NCBI GenBank assembly: GCA_032622095.1
Contig: CP136061.1
Coordinates: 128,106,754-128,170,753 of the forward strand
Length of the DNA: 64,000 nucleotides
DNA from: Siphonodentalium dalli
Taxonomy: Eukaryota; Mollusca; Scaphopoda; Gadilida; Siphonodentaliidae
Direction: 5' to 3'
Shown: positions 1 through 10,972 of the stretch, in pieces
How positions within the stretch are numbered: the stretch's first letter is position 1
How the letters are laid out: every line of letters begins with the position of its first letter
Translations under genes and position numbers: made by a program
Notes under the pieces: generated by a model
Databases searched by the model: none
What the model was told of the DNA's origin: nothing
The model's input: the letters and a program-made list of their open reading frames with translations, nothing else

Positions 1-22
1 ATGAGGAATCTAATGGCGTGGT

Positions 23-275
23 TTAACCCTTTGAGTGCCAGGGGCCGATATTATCGGCCCTAAACCTACACAATAAGTCTGTTAAAGAATATAATAAAAT
101 ATATTAAAATTGTAAAAAATTGTAAAAAAAAATTAAAAAAAATAAAAAAAATTTAAGCCAATGCATTCTCTTATATATGCGAGGCGACCTATGGTCGACT
201 CGCATATATAAGAGAATGCATTGGCACAGGGTATATGGGTTGATACAAAAATCGACCTGGCACTCAAAGGGTTAA
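23..275. mobile_element. 253-bp MITE with TTAA duplication, piggyBac-like ends
   Basis: Perfect 20-bp terminal inverted repeats (TTAACCCTTTGAGTGCCAGG at 23-42, inverse at 256-275) include the duplicated TTAA. It interrupts the local 145-bp repeat: a sister unit near 401-411 reads GTGGTTTAAATATG without the insert. It contains one 69-bp palindrome at 157-225. Ends of TTAA plus CCC resemble piggyBac (inference); there is no coding capacity. Confidence 0.75.
157..225. repeat. 69-bp palindrome (GCCAATGCATTCTCTTATAT type)
   Basis: The arms GCCAATGCATTCTCTTATAT... and the inverse are perfect over about 30 bp, with a GGCGACCTATGGTCGAC centre. The same hairpin recurs in pairs at 22.7, 24.3, 28.7-28.9 and 54.8 kb. 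Confidence 0.85.
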
Positions 276-331
276 ATATGGTGAAAGTTGCGCCGTTCGC
301 GTCAGTGGTTTCCGGAAGGGGTGGGGCAGAT

Positions 332-1340
332 TTTTTTTTCTGTCGCCGATTGCCACGAAACTTACATATAATCATCCCCATGATATGAAGAATCCAACGG
401 TGTGGTTTAAATATGTCAAAATTGGCGTTGTTTGAGTCAGGGATGAACGGAAGGGGAGAGGGGCACCAAAATTGATAAAAATAATTTTAGCGCCGATTTC
501 CACCAAATTGATATATATTCTTCTTCATGATACAAGGAATCTAATTGTGCGATTTAACAACGCCAAATTGTTGTTTTTGGATGAGAGATTGGGAGGGGGT
601 GGGCACTAAATTTGATAATAAGTCGCCGATTGCCACCACACTTATACAAAATCATCCCCATGGTATGAGGAGTCTAATGGTGTGGCTTTTATCTGTCAAA
701 TGTGGCCTCATTCGAGTCAGGGTTGCATTGAAAGGGACAGGGGCACCAAAATTGATGCACAATTTTTTTAGGGCCAATTTCCACCAAATAGATACACGTT
801 CTTATCCATGATACGTGGAATCTAATCGTGATTTAAAGACGCCATAGTGGTGCTGTTTGGGTGAGAGATGGAGAGGGGAGGGATTGGCACTAAATTTGAT
901 AATAAAATTGTTTAGTCGCCGATTATCACCAAACTTATAAACAATCATCTCCATGATATCAGGAGTGTAATCGTGTGGTTTAAGGATGTCACAAGTGGGG
1001 CCATTCGAGTCAGTGGTGTATAAAGATGAGAGGGACACAAAAAATTATATCTATATGTTTAGTGCCGATTTCCACCAGATTGATACATATTCTTCTCCAT
1101 GATACGAGGAATCTTATTGTGTGGTTTAGATACACCAAATTGGTGCCCTATGGGTGAGAGATATGGGGACCTTAAATTTGATACGAATTTGTATACTCGC
1201 CAATTTTCACCAATTTCATATACATGCATCTCTAATCTCTAATGAGTCTTAGTGTGTGCAGCTTGAGTCCGAAATAGGGACGGGAGGGTCACCAAAACTG
1301 ATACAAAATATTTTTAGTACCAATTACCATCAAATTCAGA
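332..1340. repeat. degenerate 145-bp tandem repeat
   Basis: The motif GCCGATTNCCACCAAA recurs near 342, 493, 625, 773, 916, 1063, 1198 and 1319, spaced about 120-150 bp. Alternate units match better, so the true unit may be a dimer of about 290 bp. Short open frames here are incidental. Confidence 0.75.
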
Positions 1341-1489
1341 CACGTTCTTCTCAAATGATACAAGAAATAAAATCGTGCTGTCTGTCTGTCTTTTTGTCTG
1401 TCTGTGTGCGTTCTATATATAACTTCACGCTGTACAATCGAGATGGCACCAAGGCATTCTAAGAGGGGTAACTTTTTACAAGGAAGATA

Positions 1490-2280
1490 AATGGTGCGGG
1501 TTAAAATTTTTCTAAAATGACGCTGTTGGTGGGAGGGGAAATTTAAACAAGACAGTCAATGACTGTGGGGTCGCTCACCAGACTGCAAAGACTGATAAGA
1601 CTGGGACTCTGGAGACCACAACAGTCAGAACTTTTCATAATCACTTTAAAAGAAGTAGATAACTAAAGAGTTAAATCTAAAACAAAAAATTTGGAGTTAT
1701 GTCCCTGGCCCCGCCCACATTTGACCCAGTGACCTGATTTGAACAAATCTGAACCCCAGTCACCCAAGGATCCTTCATACCAAATATGAACCCATATAGC
1801 CTGATGGTATTTGAGAAGAAGTCACTTTAAGAATACTATGGAGGGAAAGAGTTATGGTCCTGGCTTCGCAACTATTTCAAGTGAACTCATTTGAACAAAT
1901 CTGAATGTGAGTCACCTAGGGAACATCCACACCAAATATGAAACCATTCGGTCTTATTGTTCTGAAGATGTTTAAAAGAATTACTATGGTGGGAAAGAGT
2001 TATGGCCATGGCTTCGCAACTATTTGACCCAGTGACCGCATTTGAACAAATCTGAATGAGAATCACCTAGGGAACATCCACACCAAATATGAACCCATTT
2101 GGTCTTATGGTTCCAGAGGAGAAGATGTTCAAATAATTGTTGTCGGACGGATGGACGGACAGACGATGGACGGACGAGGACTGATGACTATAGCTCCACC
2201 GGAGCACGGGTAGGGTGGCTGGTTGGTAATTAAATCTCTTATCTCCGCCCCTATTTGAACAAACGTGAATCCCCATCTAT
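1490..2280 (+). repeat. about 150-bp tandem repeat ending in GACGGACGGA tract
   Basis: Units repeat GAGTTATGG(C/T)CCTGGCTTCGC, TGACCCAGTGACC, TTTGAACAAATCTGAA and GTCACC(C/T)A(A/G)GGA near 1696, 1850 and 2000. The array ends in a GGACGGACAGACGATGGACGG tract and CTATAGCTCCACCGGAGCAC. I associate this style with mollusc genomes. Confidence 0.7.
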
Positions 2281-2329
2281 GAGATCCATTCATTTGGTAA
2301 TTTCAGACATTAGATTTTAAGAGTTGAAC

Positions 2330-2690
2330 TGAACTGATTTTCCTAAAATGACCCCAAATCTGAAAAAATCTAAACCCCAGTCACCGAAGGACCATCCATA
2401 CCAAACATAATCTAAATAGTCCAGATGGTTCTTGAGAAGAAATTGTTTTAAGAATTACTATGGAAGGAAAGAGTTATGGCCCTGACTTCTCACCTATTTG
2501 ACCTGATGAACTCATTTGAACAAATCTGAATGTGAGTCACCTGGGGGACATCCACACCTAAATATATAAACCCATTTGGTCTTTAATATGTATCTGGAGA
2601 AGAAAACAATTGATGGACAAATAGAGACATAATGACAGATGGATGGATGGGAGAACAGTCTGACATAGAGACTGACAAATTCAATCCAAT
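2330..2690 (+). repeat. second block of the 150-bp GAGTTATGGCCCTG repeat
   Basis: It contains AAATCTGAAAAAATCTAAACC, CAGTCACCGAAGGACCATCC and GAGTTATGGCCCTGACTTCTC, then a degraded GATGGATGGATGGG tail. Confidence 0.6.
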
Positions 2691-3850
2691 ATACCCCCCC
2701 CCCAAGTTTTCTTTGCAAAATCAGGGTATAATGAGTTCAACTGGATACTGGTGGTTAAGAACATAATATTCGAACAGACAAGCCTGAACAAATTGTCTGA
2801 CATTTGCGGAATGAGGTCCCCAAAGGGTGAATTTAATGACACAATCCTGCAATGCGGGCTAGCATCACCAAATTCACCCTCTGGGGACCTCATTCTGTGT
2901 AGGCCTCAACTGCTATGGGAGACATAGCATTAGATTGAAGTTCTCCAGTTAAAGTTGGTGATGTGCACCCATTGGGCACCTCAATTATGCATTTTATATT
3001 CACAAATTAGGGGATATAGAAACTAAACAGAAGGGCTAAAGTAAGTAAAAATGTCAATTTAAGTGCCTATATACTTCCCAGAAGATGATGCCTAAGCAGA
3101 ATGAGGACCCTGGCTAGTGTATTTGGTGATGCTAGACTGCTGTGCAGGGTAGTATAACTAAATTCACCCTCTGGGGACCTCATTCTGCAAATGCCAGATA
3201 GAAGACAAATTTAATCCAATATATACCCCCCCCCATTTTTCTTTGAATATTAGTCGTATGATTTCATCTGGATAAGTGGTGATTAAAACAATAATATGAA
3301 ATGGCCAAACCTGAATTTAGTATGTCTGACATTTCCAGAATTAGGTCCCAAAAATGTGGATTTAATGACAATATTCTGTAAGGCAGGCTAGCATCACCAA
3401 ATTCATCCTCAATCTGATTAGGCCTCAATGGCCAATAAAACCAAGGAACAGATTGAAGTCCTACAGTTGAAGTTGGTGATACACACCCATTGAGCACCTC
3501 AATTATGCATTTTATCTTCTGAAAATTAGGGGGACATTGAAACTGAACAGGTGGAAAAAAGTGACTAAATCAATGAAGTCCTACAGTTGAAGTTGGTGAT
3601 ACACACCCATTGAGCACCTCAATTATGCATTTTATCTTCTGCAAATTAGGGGGACATTGAAACTGAACAGGTGGAAAAAGTTACTAAATCAAACTGTCAA
3701 TTTGATACTTAGGATACTTCCCAGAAGATGAGGACTAAGCAGAATTAGGTCCCTGGCGGGTGTATTTGGTGATGCTAGCATGCTGTATGGGGTAGCAACA
3801 CTAAATTCACCATCTGGGGACCTCACTATGTAAATGTCAGACACACTATT
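2690..3850. repeat. duplicated dispersed repeat with inverted GTCTGACATTTGC ends
   Basis: Two tandem copies (about 2690-3200 and 3210-3850) each start AATCCAATATA plus a C run. Each contains a unit bounded by GTCTGACATTTGC...GAGGTCCCC and its inverse. The second copy has a 122-bp internal tandem duplication (3452-3574 and 3575-3693). A related copy lies in the NDUFB11 3' UTR. Confidence 0.7.
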
Positions 3851-3859
3851 TCCAGACTT

Positions 3860-4440
3860 GAAGAAATCAAAGCCATTCACAGTATCGTTGAATGTCAGTC
3901 ATCACCTAACATTGAATGGAAGCACCAGTTTGTTGTTAAATTGCTACAGATATGTTTAGATTAGAATAATACATGTCATCTGGCCAGTTTATATAATTAA
4001 TGACCTGTACCTTTACAGATATATATGTCTTGTAATGACAGATGGTAAACTGGTCTGAAGCAAGCAGTATTCAGCAAGAGGATCCGGTGACCACACTATG
4101 ATAAATTGGCTTTTTCAATAATACAGGCTTGAGTGTCCTCTTAAAAATTAATAGCGCATAGCAAAGGGGTGTGAATTATAAAGGGCCATAACTCTGTTAA
4201 AATATATCGGATCAAACCCATATTTTAACTTGATATCATCTGTATATAAAATTCATATACCAAATATGGTGTTGATCAGATGAAAAATGTTTGAGTAATC
4301 CTGTCTTGGATGAATTCTATATCAAAACAAGAGTGGAAGGGGTTAAATAAACAATACCAAAATCCATACAGATGAAGAACATGCTAAGAAAAATCTAGGT
4401 AAGAAATATGAGGCTGTGATGTGTCCTAAACAAAAATTAA
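3860..4440. other. unassigned sequence
   Basis: About 580 bp in which I see no open frame, repeat unit or RNA signature that I can name. Confidence 0.4.
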
Positions 4441-4985
4441 AGGTCAAAATGCAAAAATTATGTCCCTGGCTCTGCCCCTATTTGACCCAGTGACCCCATT
4501 TGAACAAATCTGAACCCCAGTCACCCAAGGTATCTCTGTACCAAATATAAGCTAAATCGGCCAAATATTTTTTTAGAAGAAGTCATTGTAAGAATCACTA
4601 TGAGTTATGGCCCTGGTTTCTCAACTAATTGACCGGGTGACCTCATTTGAACAAATCTGAACACCAGTCACCCAAGGACTCTCCATACCAAATATTAGCT
4701 AAATTGGCCCAATGGTTATGGACAAGAAGTTGTTGTAAGAATTACTATGGTGGAATAGAGTTATGGCCCTTGTTTCGCAACTATTTGACCCAGTGACCTC
4801 ATTTGAACAAATCTGAATGAGAGTCACCTAGGGAACATACACACCAAATATGAACCAATTCGGTATGATGGTTTAAGAGGAGAAGATGTTTTTAAAAAAG
4901 TTGACGGACAGACGGACAGACGGACGGACAGACGGACGAGGAGTGATGACTATAGCTCCACCGGAGAATTTGTCTCAGGTGAGCT
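4440..4985 (+). repeat. third block of the 150-bp repeat with GGTGAGCTAAAA end
   Basis: Units begin near 4459, 4605 and 4752 (TTATG(T/G)CCCTGG). The block closes with GACGGACAGACGGACGGAC, CTATAGCTCCACCGGAGAA and TCTCAGGTGAGCTAAAA, the most complete terminus of this family in the window. Confidence 0.75.
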
Positions 4986-4989
4986 AAAA

Positions 4990-5260
4990 ATATGGTGAAA
5001 TAGTTTTGTCGCTGATTTCCACCAAACGAATACATAATCACCTTCGCAATATGGCATTGTTCGAGTCAGCGTTGCATCAACAATTGATTTAATAAACCAA
5101 ATTCCACCAAATTCATACACGTTTTTCTCTAATGATATACCATGAATTAAATCACATTTGGTGTCGTTTGCGTCACAGATGGCGAGCGGATATGCACTAT
5201 CATTGATAAGATTGCTATTCGCCGACATCCACATATAAGTTATATACAGTCACCAGGCCA
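4990..5260. repeat. resumption of the 145-bp repeat
   Basis: GTCGCTGATTTCCACCAAAC near 5007 and AATTCCACCAAATTCATACAC near 5100 match the array at 332-1340. The array was therefore probably continuous before the intervening elements arrived. Confidence 0.6.
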
Positions 5261-6195
5261 TCTCCATATCAGTTTAAGTAGTTGGGCGTTCACATTTCAC
5301 AATCCCGACATATGGTGACCCACATAAGTCACTTGAGTAATTATATCTTCTTAACAGTCATATTTATATGGGAATGGCAATCAAGGCATTCACACAATGA
5401 GCTAGCAAAAAGAGATAACTAGAAGAAGCATTAAACGTATATTTATCATTCTATTGAAGAGATACATATATTCGTGCAAACTGAGAGGCCTCGAACCGTC
5501 AGAGGATTGCATATATATAATAACAAAATTTAGTCTGTTCCATTCAATACAGTTTCCACAAAAAGTTACAATTTGTCAAGATATATGGAAGGCCTGTTCA
5601 AAAATAGTGGCCACAGTGTGCAGTCAAATATAATTTCTTCTGATATACAAGAAAATGCAGTTAGTAGCACAAGACTTTTCAGGATCCTACCAATACTGAC
5701 ATCTGACAAGGGTTTTAGAACAGACTCATCGACTGGCATAAACAGCTCAAAATTTCGCTCTGTGCCTGGCACATGTAGCTGATATATGTCCGCAGCAACA
5801 TTTCGTTTAAACTAAGAATATTTAGCCAATATATAGCACCATGAACAGAGGAGCACCTGGAAATTTCTTTCAAACATCTGTATCTTCATGGAGATATGAT
5901 AGCCAGGTGTCCTCGAGATCATAGTCCAACCCACTAGATTGATTGATACATCTCAATATGTAAAACCCAATTATCATCTTTTATCGAACTAATGTGTTTA
6001 TGATGTTCATGTATCATATTATAACGTCTAATGTATATGCAGTTGTAAATAAATAAATACTTCATTATTGATGGAACGGATTAATCGCGACAAACAGAAT
6101 GACAATTGACAAGGTGAGCCACTACTTATATTCCATGACTGTAATAATCATGTTTTGTGATTCTATTTGAATATACAATTTATGCAAGAACATTC
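5260..6195. other. unassigned sequence
   Basis: About 900 bp without a recognisable gene or repeat. Overlapping 68-69 codon frames on both strands near 5570-5780 have no family character and look accidental. Confidence 0.35.
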
Positions 6196-6204
6196 TCTAT
6201 TCCC

Positions 6205-6290
6205 AACAAATATCCCCAGCATAAATTAACCTGGGCAATGCCGGGTAACCCTGCTAGTTTATCTATATAAACGCGTGCTCGTGTTTATAT
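6205..6290 (-). repeat. terminus of an ACTAGCAGGGTTACCCGG-type element
   Basis: On the - strand this reads ACTAGCAGGGTTACCCGGCA. Similar starts occur at 48749, 61987 and 63381, so it appears to be one end of a dispersed family. The rest of this copy is not recognisable. Confidence 0.45.
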
Positions 6291-6299
6291 ATATTTTTT

Positions 6300-6994
6300 C
6301 GTTACCGGAATAGTCCAAGTTATATTATATATGCATATCAAGATTGCATATATACGCGAAGACTTGCACAGTTATTAGGCAATTATCATCTCGTAAACAT
6401 TCCAATTTCCAGATGCCATTAGTCGTGTGTCAATAAAGAGCATTTCGTTTAAATTTATCGTAACGCGGTAAAACAACACAAAATTGGTTTATTGCTGTCG
6501 GATTTAATCAATTATAATCAAGTCATTCATTACCAATATGATATGATAAGTTCATTTTTCCTTGGTTATGAATCATGTATATATTTGGGCAATATGGTGT
6601 TTATATATATTTCGGAATATTGCTTCCCCCACCCCAAAACAATCTAGCCGACTGTCACTGATGGAAATTCACTGCATCTATGCATGGTTATTGCCCTATA
6701 AAATTAGCACTCTAGCGATGCGGTCTATTGAATATCCAGGTCATAAATCGACCTCTATGTGTCAATTACGCATAACAATAGGGTTATAAAATATATAAAT
6801 GTTCGCCGTGGTTCGTTTAAACATCCAATCATATATAACACTTTTTGAAGGAGGGATAATAATCCGGTTTAATATTGAATCACATATTCAAGTGCTCTTT
6901 ATTCGCAATATATCGTAATAGTGAACGCTCTTTATTGTGTCAAGGTAAAGGGACTCGACTTAGAACAGTTGTTCTAGTGATTGTTTACTGATTA
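6300..6994. other. unassigned sequence
   Basis: AT-rich sequence with no gene that I can support. The motif CTCTTTATT (inverse AATAAAGAGC) recurs at 6435, 6895 and 6930, and again near 8650, 40075, 40105, 63110 and 63150. Confidence 0.3.
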
Positions 6995-8377
6995 GGGTGA
7001 CTTCACGGGAAGTGTAGCACGAAAAGTGCCAAATGCACTCAAAAATGAAGTTCTTCAATCACTTTCGTTTTGTTTTTATTTTGTAGCTGGAATACAGGGA
7101 ACACATCTCCACAAAATTTATAGCATGGGAACCATTGTTTAAAAAGTTACATCATATCATAGATATGGCATCACTGTAATATCTTTAAATTAAAGATGAA
7201 AAAACAGCAGCAGTAAACAGGGAATTCAACTGAAAATTTCAGATGAGATCTCATTCACCACAATATGTCTCAAGCTGCAGAGGAGAGCTTCTAAAATATA
7301 ACAGTTTTTACAGAATTGATAATTTTTATTCGGTTCCAAAGTTATTCTACTTTCATTGTTTGGAAGTGATCATATTTTGTCAAAAGCCTTGCTGTTACTT
7401 ATGACAAATTTTAATGAAGTGTTAAAAACAACACAAAAACACTACTTTTGTGTGCCTTCTACAAATTAAAAATCCACAAAATTATAAAAAATACTTGAAA
7501 GGTTTTTGAGAAATTTGATATGTGTTCCCAAGTGATATATATTGCACTGGTGATTACAGGTGTTTTTCCTCCGATATATGACCTCAATGCATATTGTCAA
7601 AAATCGTTCAGGAAAGGACATTTTTTTAAACAATGATAAATCAACTTTTTGACATTACTAGTGTGTTACATACTAAACTTTCTGACAGTTATGTCTGTCA
7701 TGCCATCTAATACCATTATTAAAATTTACTTTCCTTGTTAAGGTGGCTGGTAATGAGAAAATTTCAGAAAAAGCCATGTTCAGGAAAGGACATTTTTTAA
7801 CGGAATTTTCGTCATCACTAATCAAAGAACTAAAAAAATCACTAATTTTTAATCACAGAAATAATAGCACATCTATATTAGATATCATATCCATATTGTT
7901 GAAAATACACCATATGTGACATATTTAATGGTGTTTTCTTCAATACTGGCTGCAGTTGATTTGATTTTGGTGTTTTTTTTTTTTTTTTTATAAACGGAAT
8001 GTCTCCAAAATAAAAAAAATTGACATAAAATTACATATTTTTGACATTATTACATGAAATTTTCACTAATAAGAACAGAATGTCTTAGATTATAATTACT
8101 GTATGAAACTTTTTTCCTTTGTACTATATATTTTCTTATAATCACCTTATTATTGAGACCATTTCCTGTTTGGCACAGAGAAAATGGCAAAAAAATGCAC
8201 ATTTCTGGTCATAAAATTGCAAAAAATAGTCATATTCAGCTGAAATTTGCTGCGCCGGTCACATAAATATACCTTTATATGATAAACAATGAATGGTAGG
8301 TTGGTCATACACTGAACATGAATTTAAGGGAGATATGTGTCCAATTCCTTCATGCTACACTTCCCGTGAAATCACCC
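6995..8377. mobile_element. 1.38-kb element with 25-bp terminal inverted repeats
   Basis: GGGTGACTTCACGGGAAGTG at 6995 is matched by its inverse at the right end (GCTACACTTCCCGTGAAATC to 8377) with one mismatch over 25 bp. The interior is AT-rich and non-coding, with GTTCAGGAAAGGACATTTTT repeated near 7606 and 7782. No clear target duplication is visible. Confidence 0.65.
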
Positions 8378-9650
8378 TTTACAACAATACAGGTCAATAC
8401 ATGTACATGAACTTCCGATATGTATGCTTTATATATCCTTCCATCATTGTCATAGCAATTTCCGCTTTATTAAACTCTTTTTATTCGTACCATATTAGGA
8501 AAACTCTTAACATGGAACGCTCTTTGTTGAGGCATGGTGCAGGAAATGGGGACTTAGAATAGTTGTCATCGTGAATTATTCATCAACATACTCCCCACTT
8601 TAACTGCAATTGTATGTATACGTAACCATGACTGACTCGTCAAATTAAACGCTCTTTATTTGGTATATGTAATCGGTTTCTGATTTTGCGCAACGGGAAA
8701 TCCTGCCAAATGTCACGTAAACGAACATCGTTTGGAAATGAATACAGCATATGCCTAACTGAGAGTCACTAGAATGAATGAATGATTGTAAATACGGGAC
8801 ACATATACAGAAAATTAAAACAACAGCGCGAACACGCACCCGAATAAAGTTCACATGCCGGCTGGTGTTTTTATAAGCTTTATACGAAATTGTTATCTAC
8901 CCCGCCCAATCGTCCCTCTACACGCCATATAGGTAGACATAATTAACTCGGACTCCGATTCCCTGTTTTTAATTAGTTTACCTCGCTTGACGTCATGCGA
9001 GGTTTTGCGACGGAGATAGCCGACAACCGGTGGTGGTATTATTTATTTATTTCTCGGCTTATTTATTACGCGATTTTTATGGGACTTGGATCATTGTGAT
9101 CACAATAGGGGTGGCTTTCCGATAGAGTTTTGTTGTTTCATGAGGATAGTAATCCTTTAAGAAAGTTAAGTTTGTGTGATAAGTTCTTATTATTGAGAAA
9201 ATAGTACATTCTAATACTTCTATGTTCCCATCTATAATATACTGCTAATATGCTGTTGCTCATCAATAAAGCACTAGTATGAAATAAAAATGTTTTCAAC
9301 ATTATGAAATGACCAAACAATCTGGTATGAAACGGTCAAAACATCTGGTACGAAACAACCAGATGATATGAAACATCCTGGTACCGGTACGAAACGACCA
9401 TGGTAAAAAACATCCTGCTTCCACTTATACTAGATGTAAGGTAGGTAAATAACGCAATTTAGTTAATGGCCAATTTTTAATCAGTATAGATAATCGGCAA
9501 GATTTGCATCATTGAATGTCAACTAATTGTTTCAAAACTACTGACTAGTGTAATGACCTTATTCTACTTAGCAGAAGGTCAAGATATATATATACCAACA
9601 ACTTGGAAGTTGAAGAAAATTACAACAACATTGAATAATTGATAGTAATT
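8378..9650. other. unassigned sequence
   Basis: No gene is supported. Short GGTACGAAAC(G/A)ACC(A/T) repeats lie at 9330-9410. Confidence 0.35.
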
Positions 9651-9654
9651 AGAG

Positions 9655-10060
9655 GATCGGATAGCTGAGTTTGTTTGTGGGCCAACATTTGAGCCACCCT
9701 ACAAGGTTGAGGGTTCGAATTTGGCATAGTATCAGTAGGACTTTGTTACCATTTACATCCCCAATGGGCATCAAAAGCAACCATCAATGCCACAATAAAT
9801 GCTCTAAGAACGATTCCAGACTGGCAAAAGCAAAATAATTTGAGACAAAATTTTAAAAACATGTCCATATATACGCCTACTGCAGTACTGGGCAAATTTG
9901 TACCTCTGCTCCTCTCATGTCATGACCAGGGATGAAACAGGAATTTGGCTGGGCACACCAAGATTCGGAGTCGACGATAAATGGGTGTCAATGTTGCACA
10001 CGTTAAAGATCCCTAGCATCACGTTAAAGATCCCTAGCATAGTTTATATCATAGTAGCAT
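9655..10060 (+). mobile_element. tRNA-related SINE-like unit
   Basis: An A-box-like TAGCTGAGTTTG (9662-9673) and a B box GGTTCGAAT (9712-9720) lie about 50 bp apart, as in tRNA-derived SINE heads. No cloverleaf forms, so it is not a functional tRNA. Downstream, a 21-bp unit ACGTTAAAGATCCCTAGCAT is repeated twice at 10002-10040. The 3' end is uncertain. Confidence 0.45.
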
Positions 10061-10099
10061 GGCAAAGATGAAAGAAGTCAATAAATGAACTACAGATTC

Positions 10100-10759
10100 A
10101 ACCAAAAAAAATCCTGGACAAATGGGTGGTGAATCTACACGACCCCAATGTTTCTATGGCTATGGGCAGTATGGCCATCATTGGCCCGTGGAATGATAAC
10201 TCTACAGATAAGAGACATATAATTGTGAGTCACTCAACTCGCTGTCACTGTCAGTGTACTGTAACTTAGTTGTAACAAGAAAATGTCAGAAAACTCACTG
10301 GTCAGTCACTCGGTGGTGACTGGGTCAGTGGGTGAGGTACACCCACTATTCTAAATTCTAATCTTCAAGTTGGATTTCGTTTACAAAGTAGGGTAAATGT
10401 GGTAGGGAGTTCGATAGTCGTGAATTGAGGTAACTGGAATTGGTTACTGGTGACAAGTTGATTCAACTTTTTTTCAACTTGCCGCGTTTCGTGCAGTTAT
10501 TAAATTTCTAGAATCCGGAAACGGATCTTTAGTGACAGAGTCCCTAGTTTCCTAATCGAACACAACCAACTATCCTCTAAGATAAATAATTGTATATTAT
10601 GTGTACGTGCAAATAATCATATTATATTGGAGTATCATGATTACAGCCCATCATATTTTAAATTTAGTTAACAATATAACAATAGTTATGATTACTTGAA
10701 TCGAGTTTAGCGAGAGAAAATATTATAGACGGAGTAGAGATTATCCTCTTGCAACCAAA
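10100..10759 (+). promoter_or_regulatory. upstream region of NDUFB11
   Basis: About 660 bp separates the last recognisable repeat from the start codon. The 5' UTR and promoter must lie here. I see no TATA box at a convincing position and cannot place the transcription start. Short GTCACTC/CAGTCACTG direct and inverted motifs occur at 10230-10330. Confidence 0.25.
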
Positions 10760-10972
10760 ATGGCGTCCTTCTTGCGGGCGACGGCTCGTCAAGGGCGCTT
10801 GCTAACTCAAGCATTTGCGAAGAGGTCAAAAACAAACACATGTGCATGCTTTATATCTACATCTAAAAAGAAAGAAGACATTTCTATACCAGTTGAACAA
10901 GTTGCTGACAAGAACGCTTTACAAAAACAACTGGAAAAACATTTCGCAGACACCGACCCCAATTTGGATAAG
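10760..10972 (+). CDS. NDUFB11: NDUFB11 coding exon 1
   Basis: This exon encodes 71 residues: an Arg-rich presequence followed by a Lys/Glu-rich hydrophilic stretch. The ATG lies in CAACCAAAATGGCGTCC, a good Kozak context. The AANATGGCG over the start codon also resembles a YY1-type element common at promoters of nuclear genes for mitochondrial proteins (inference). The open frame continues 60 nt past the exon. I ended the exon at GATAAG/GTCATT because this joins exon 2 in phase 0, and the following residues have no family character. Confidence 0.8.

Noticed and set aside
9662-9730. tRNA gene
   Set aside because: A and B boxes are present but no cloverleaf or acceptor stem pairs, so only a SINE-like head is claimed.
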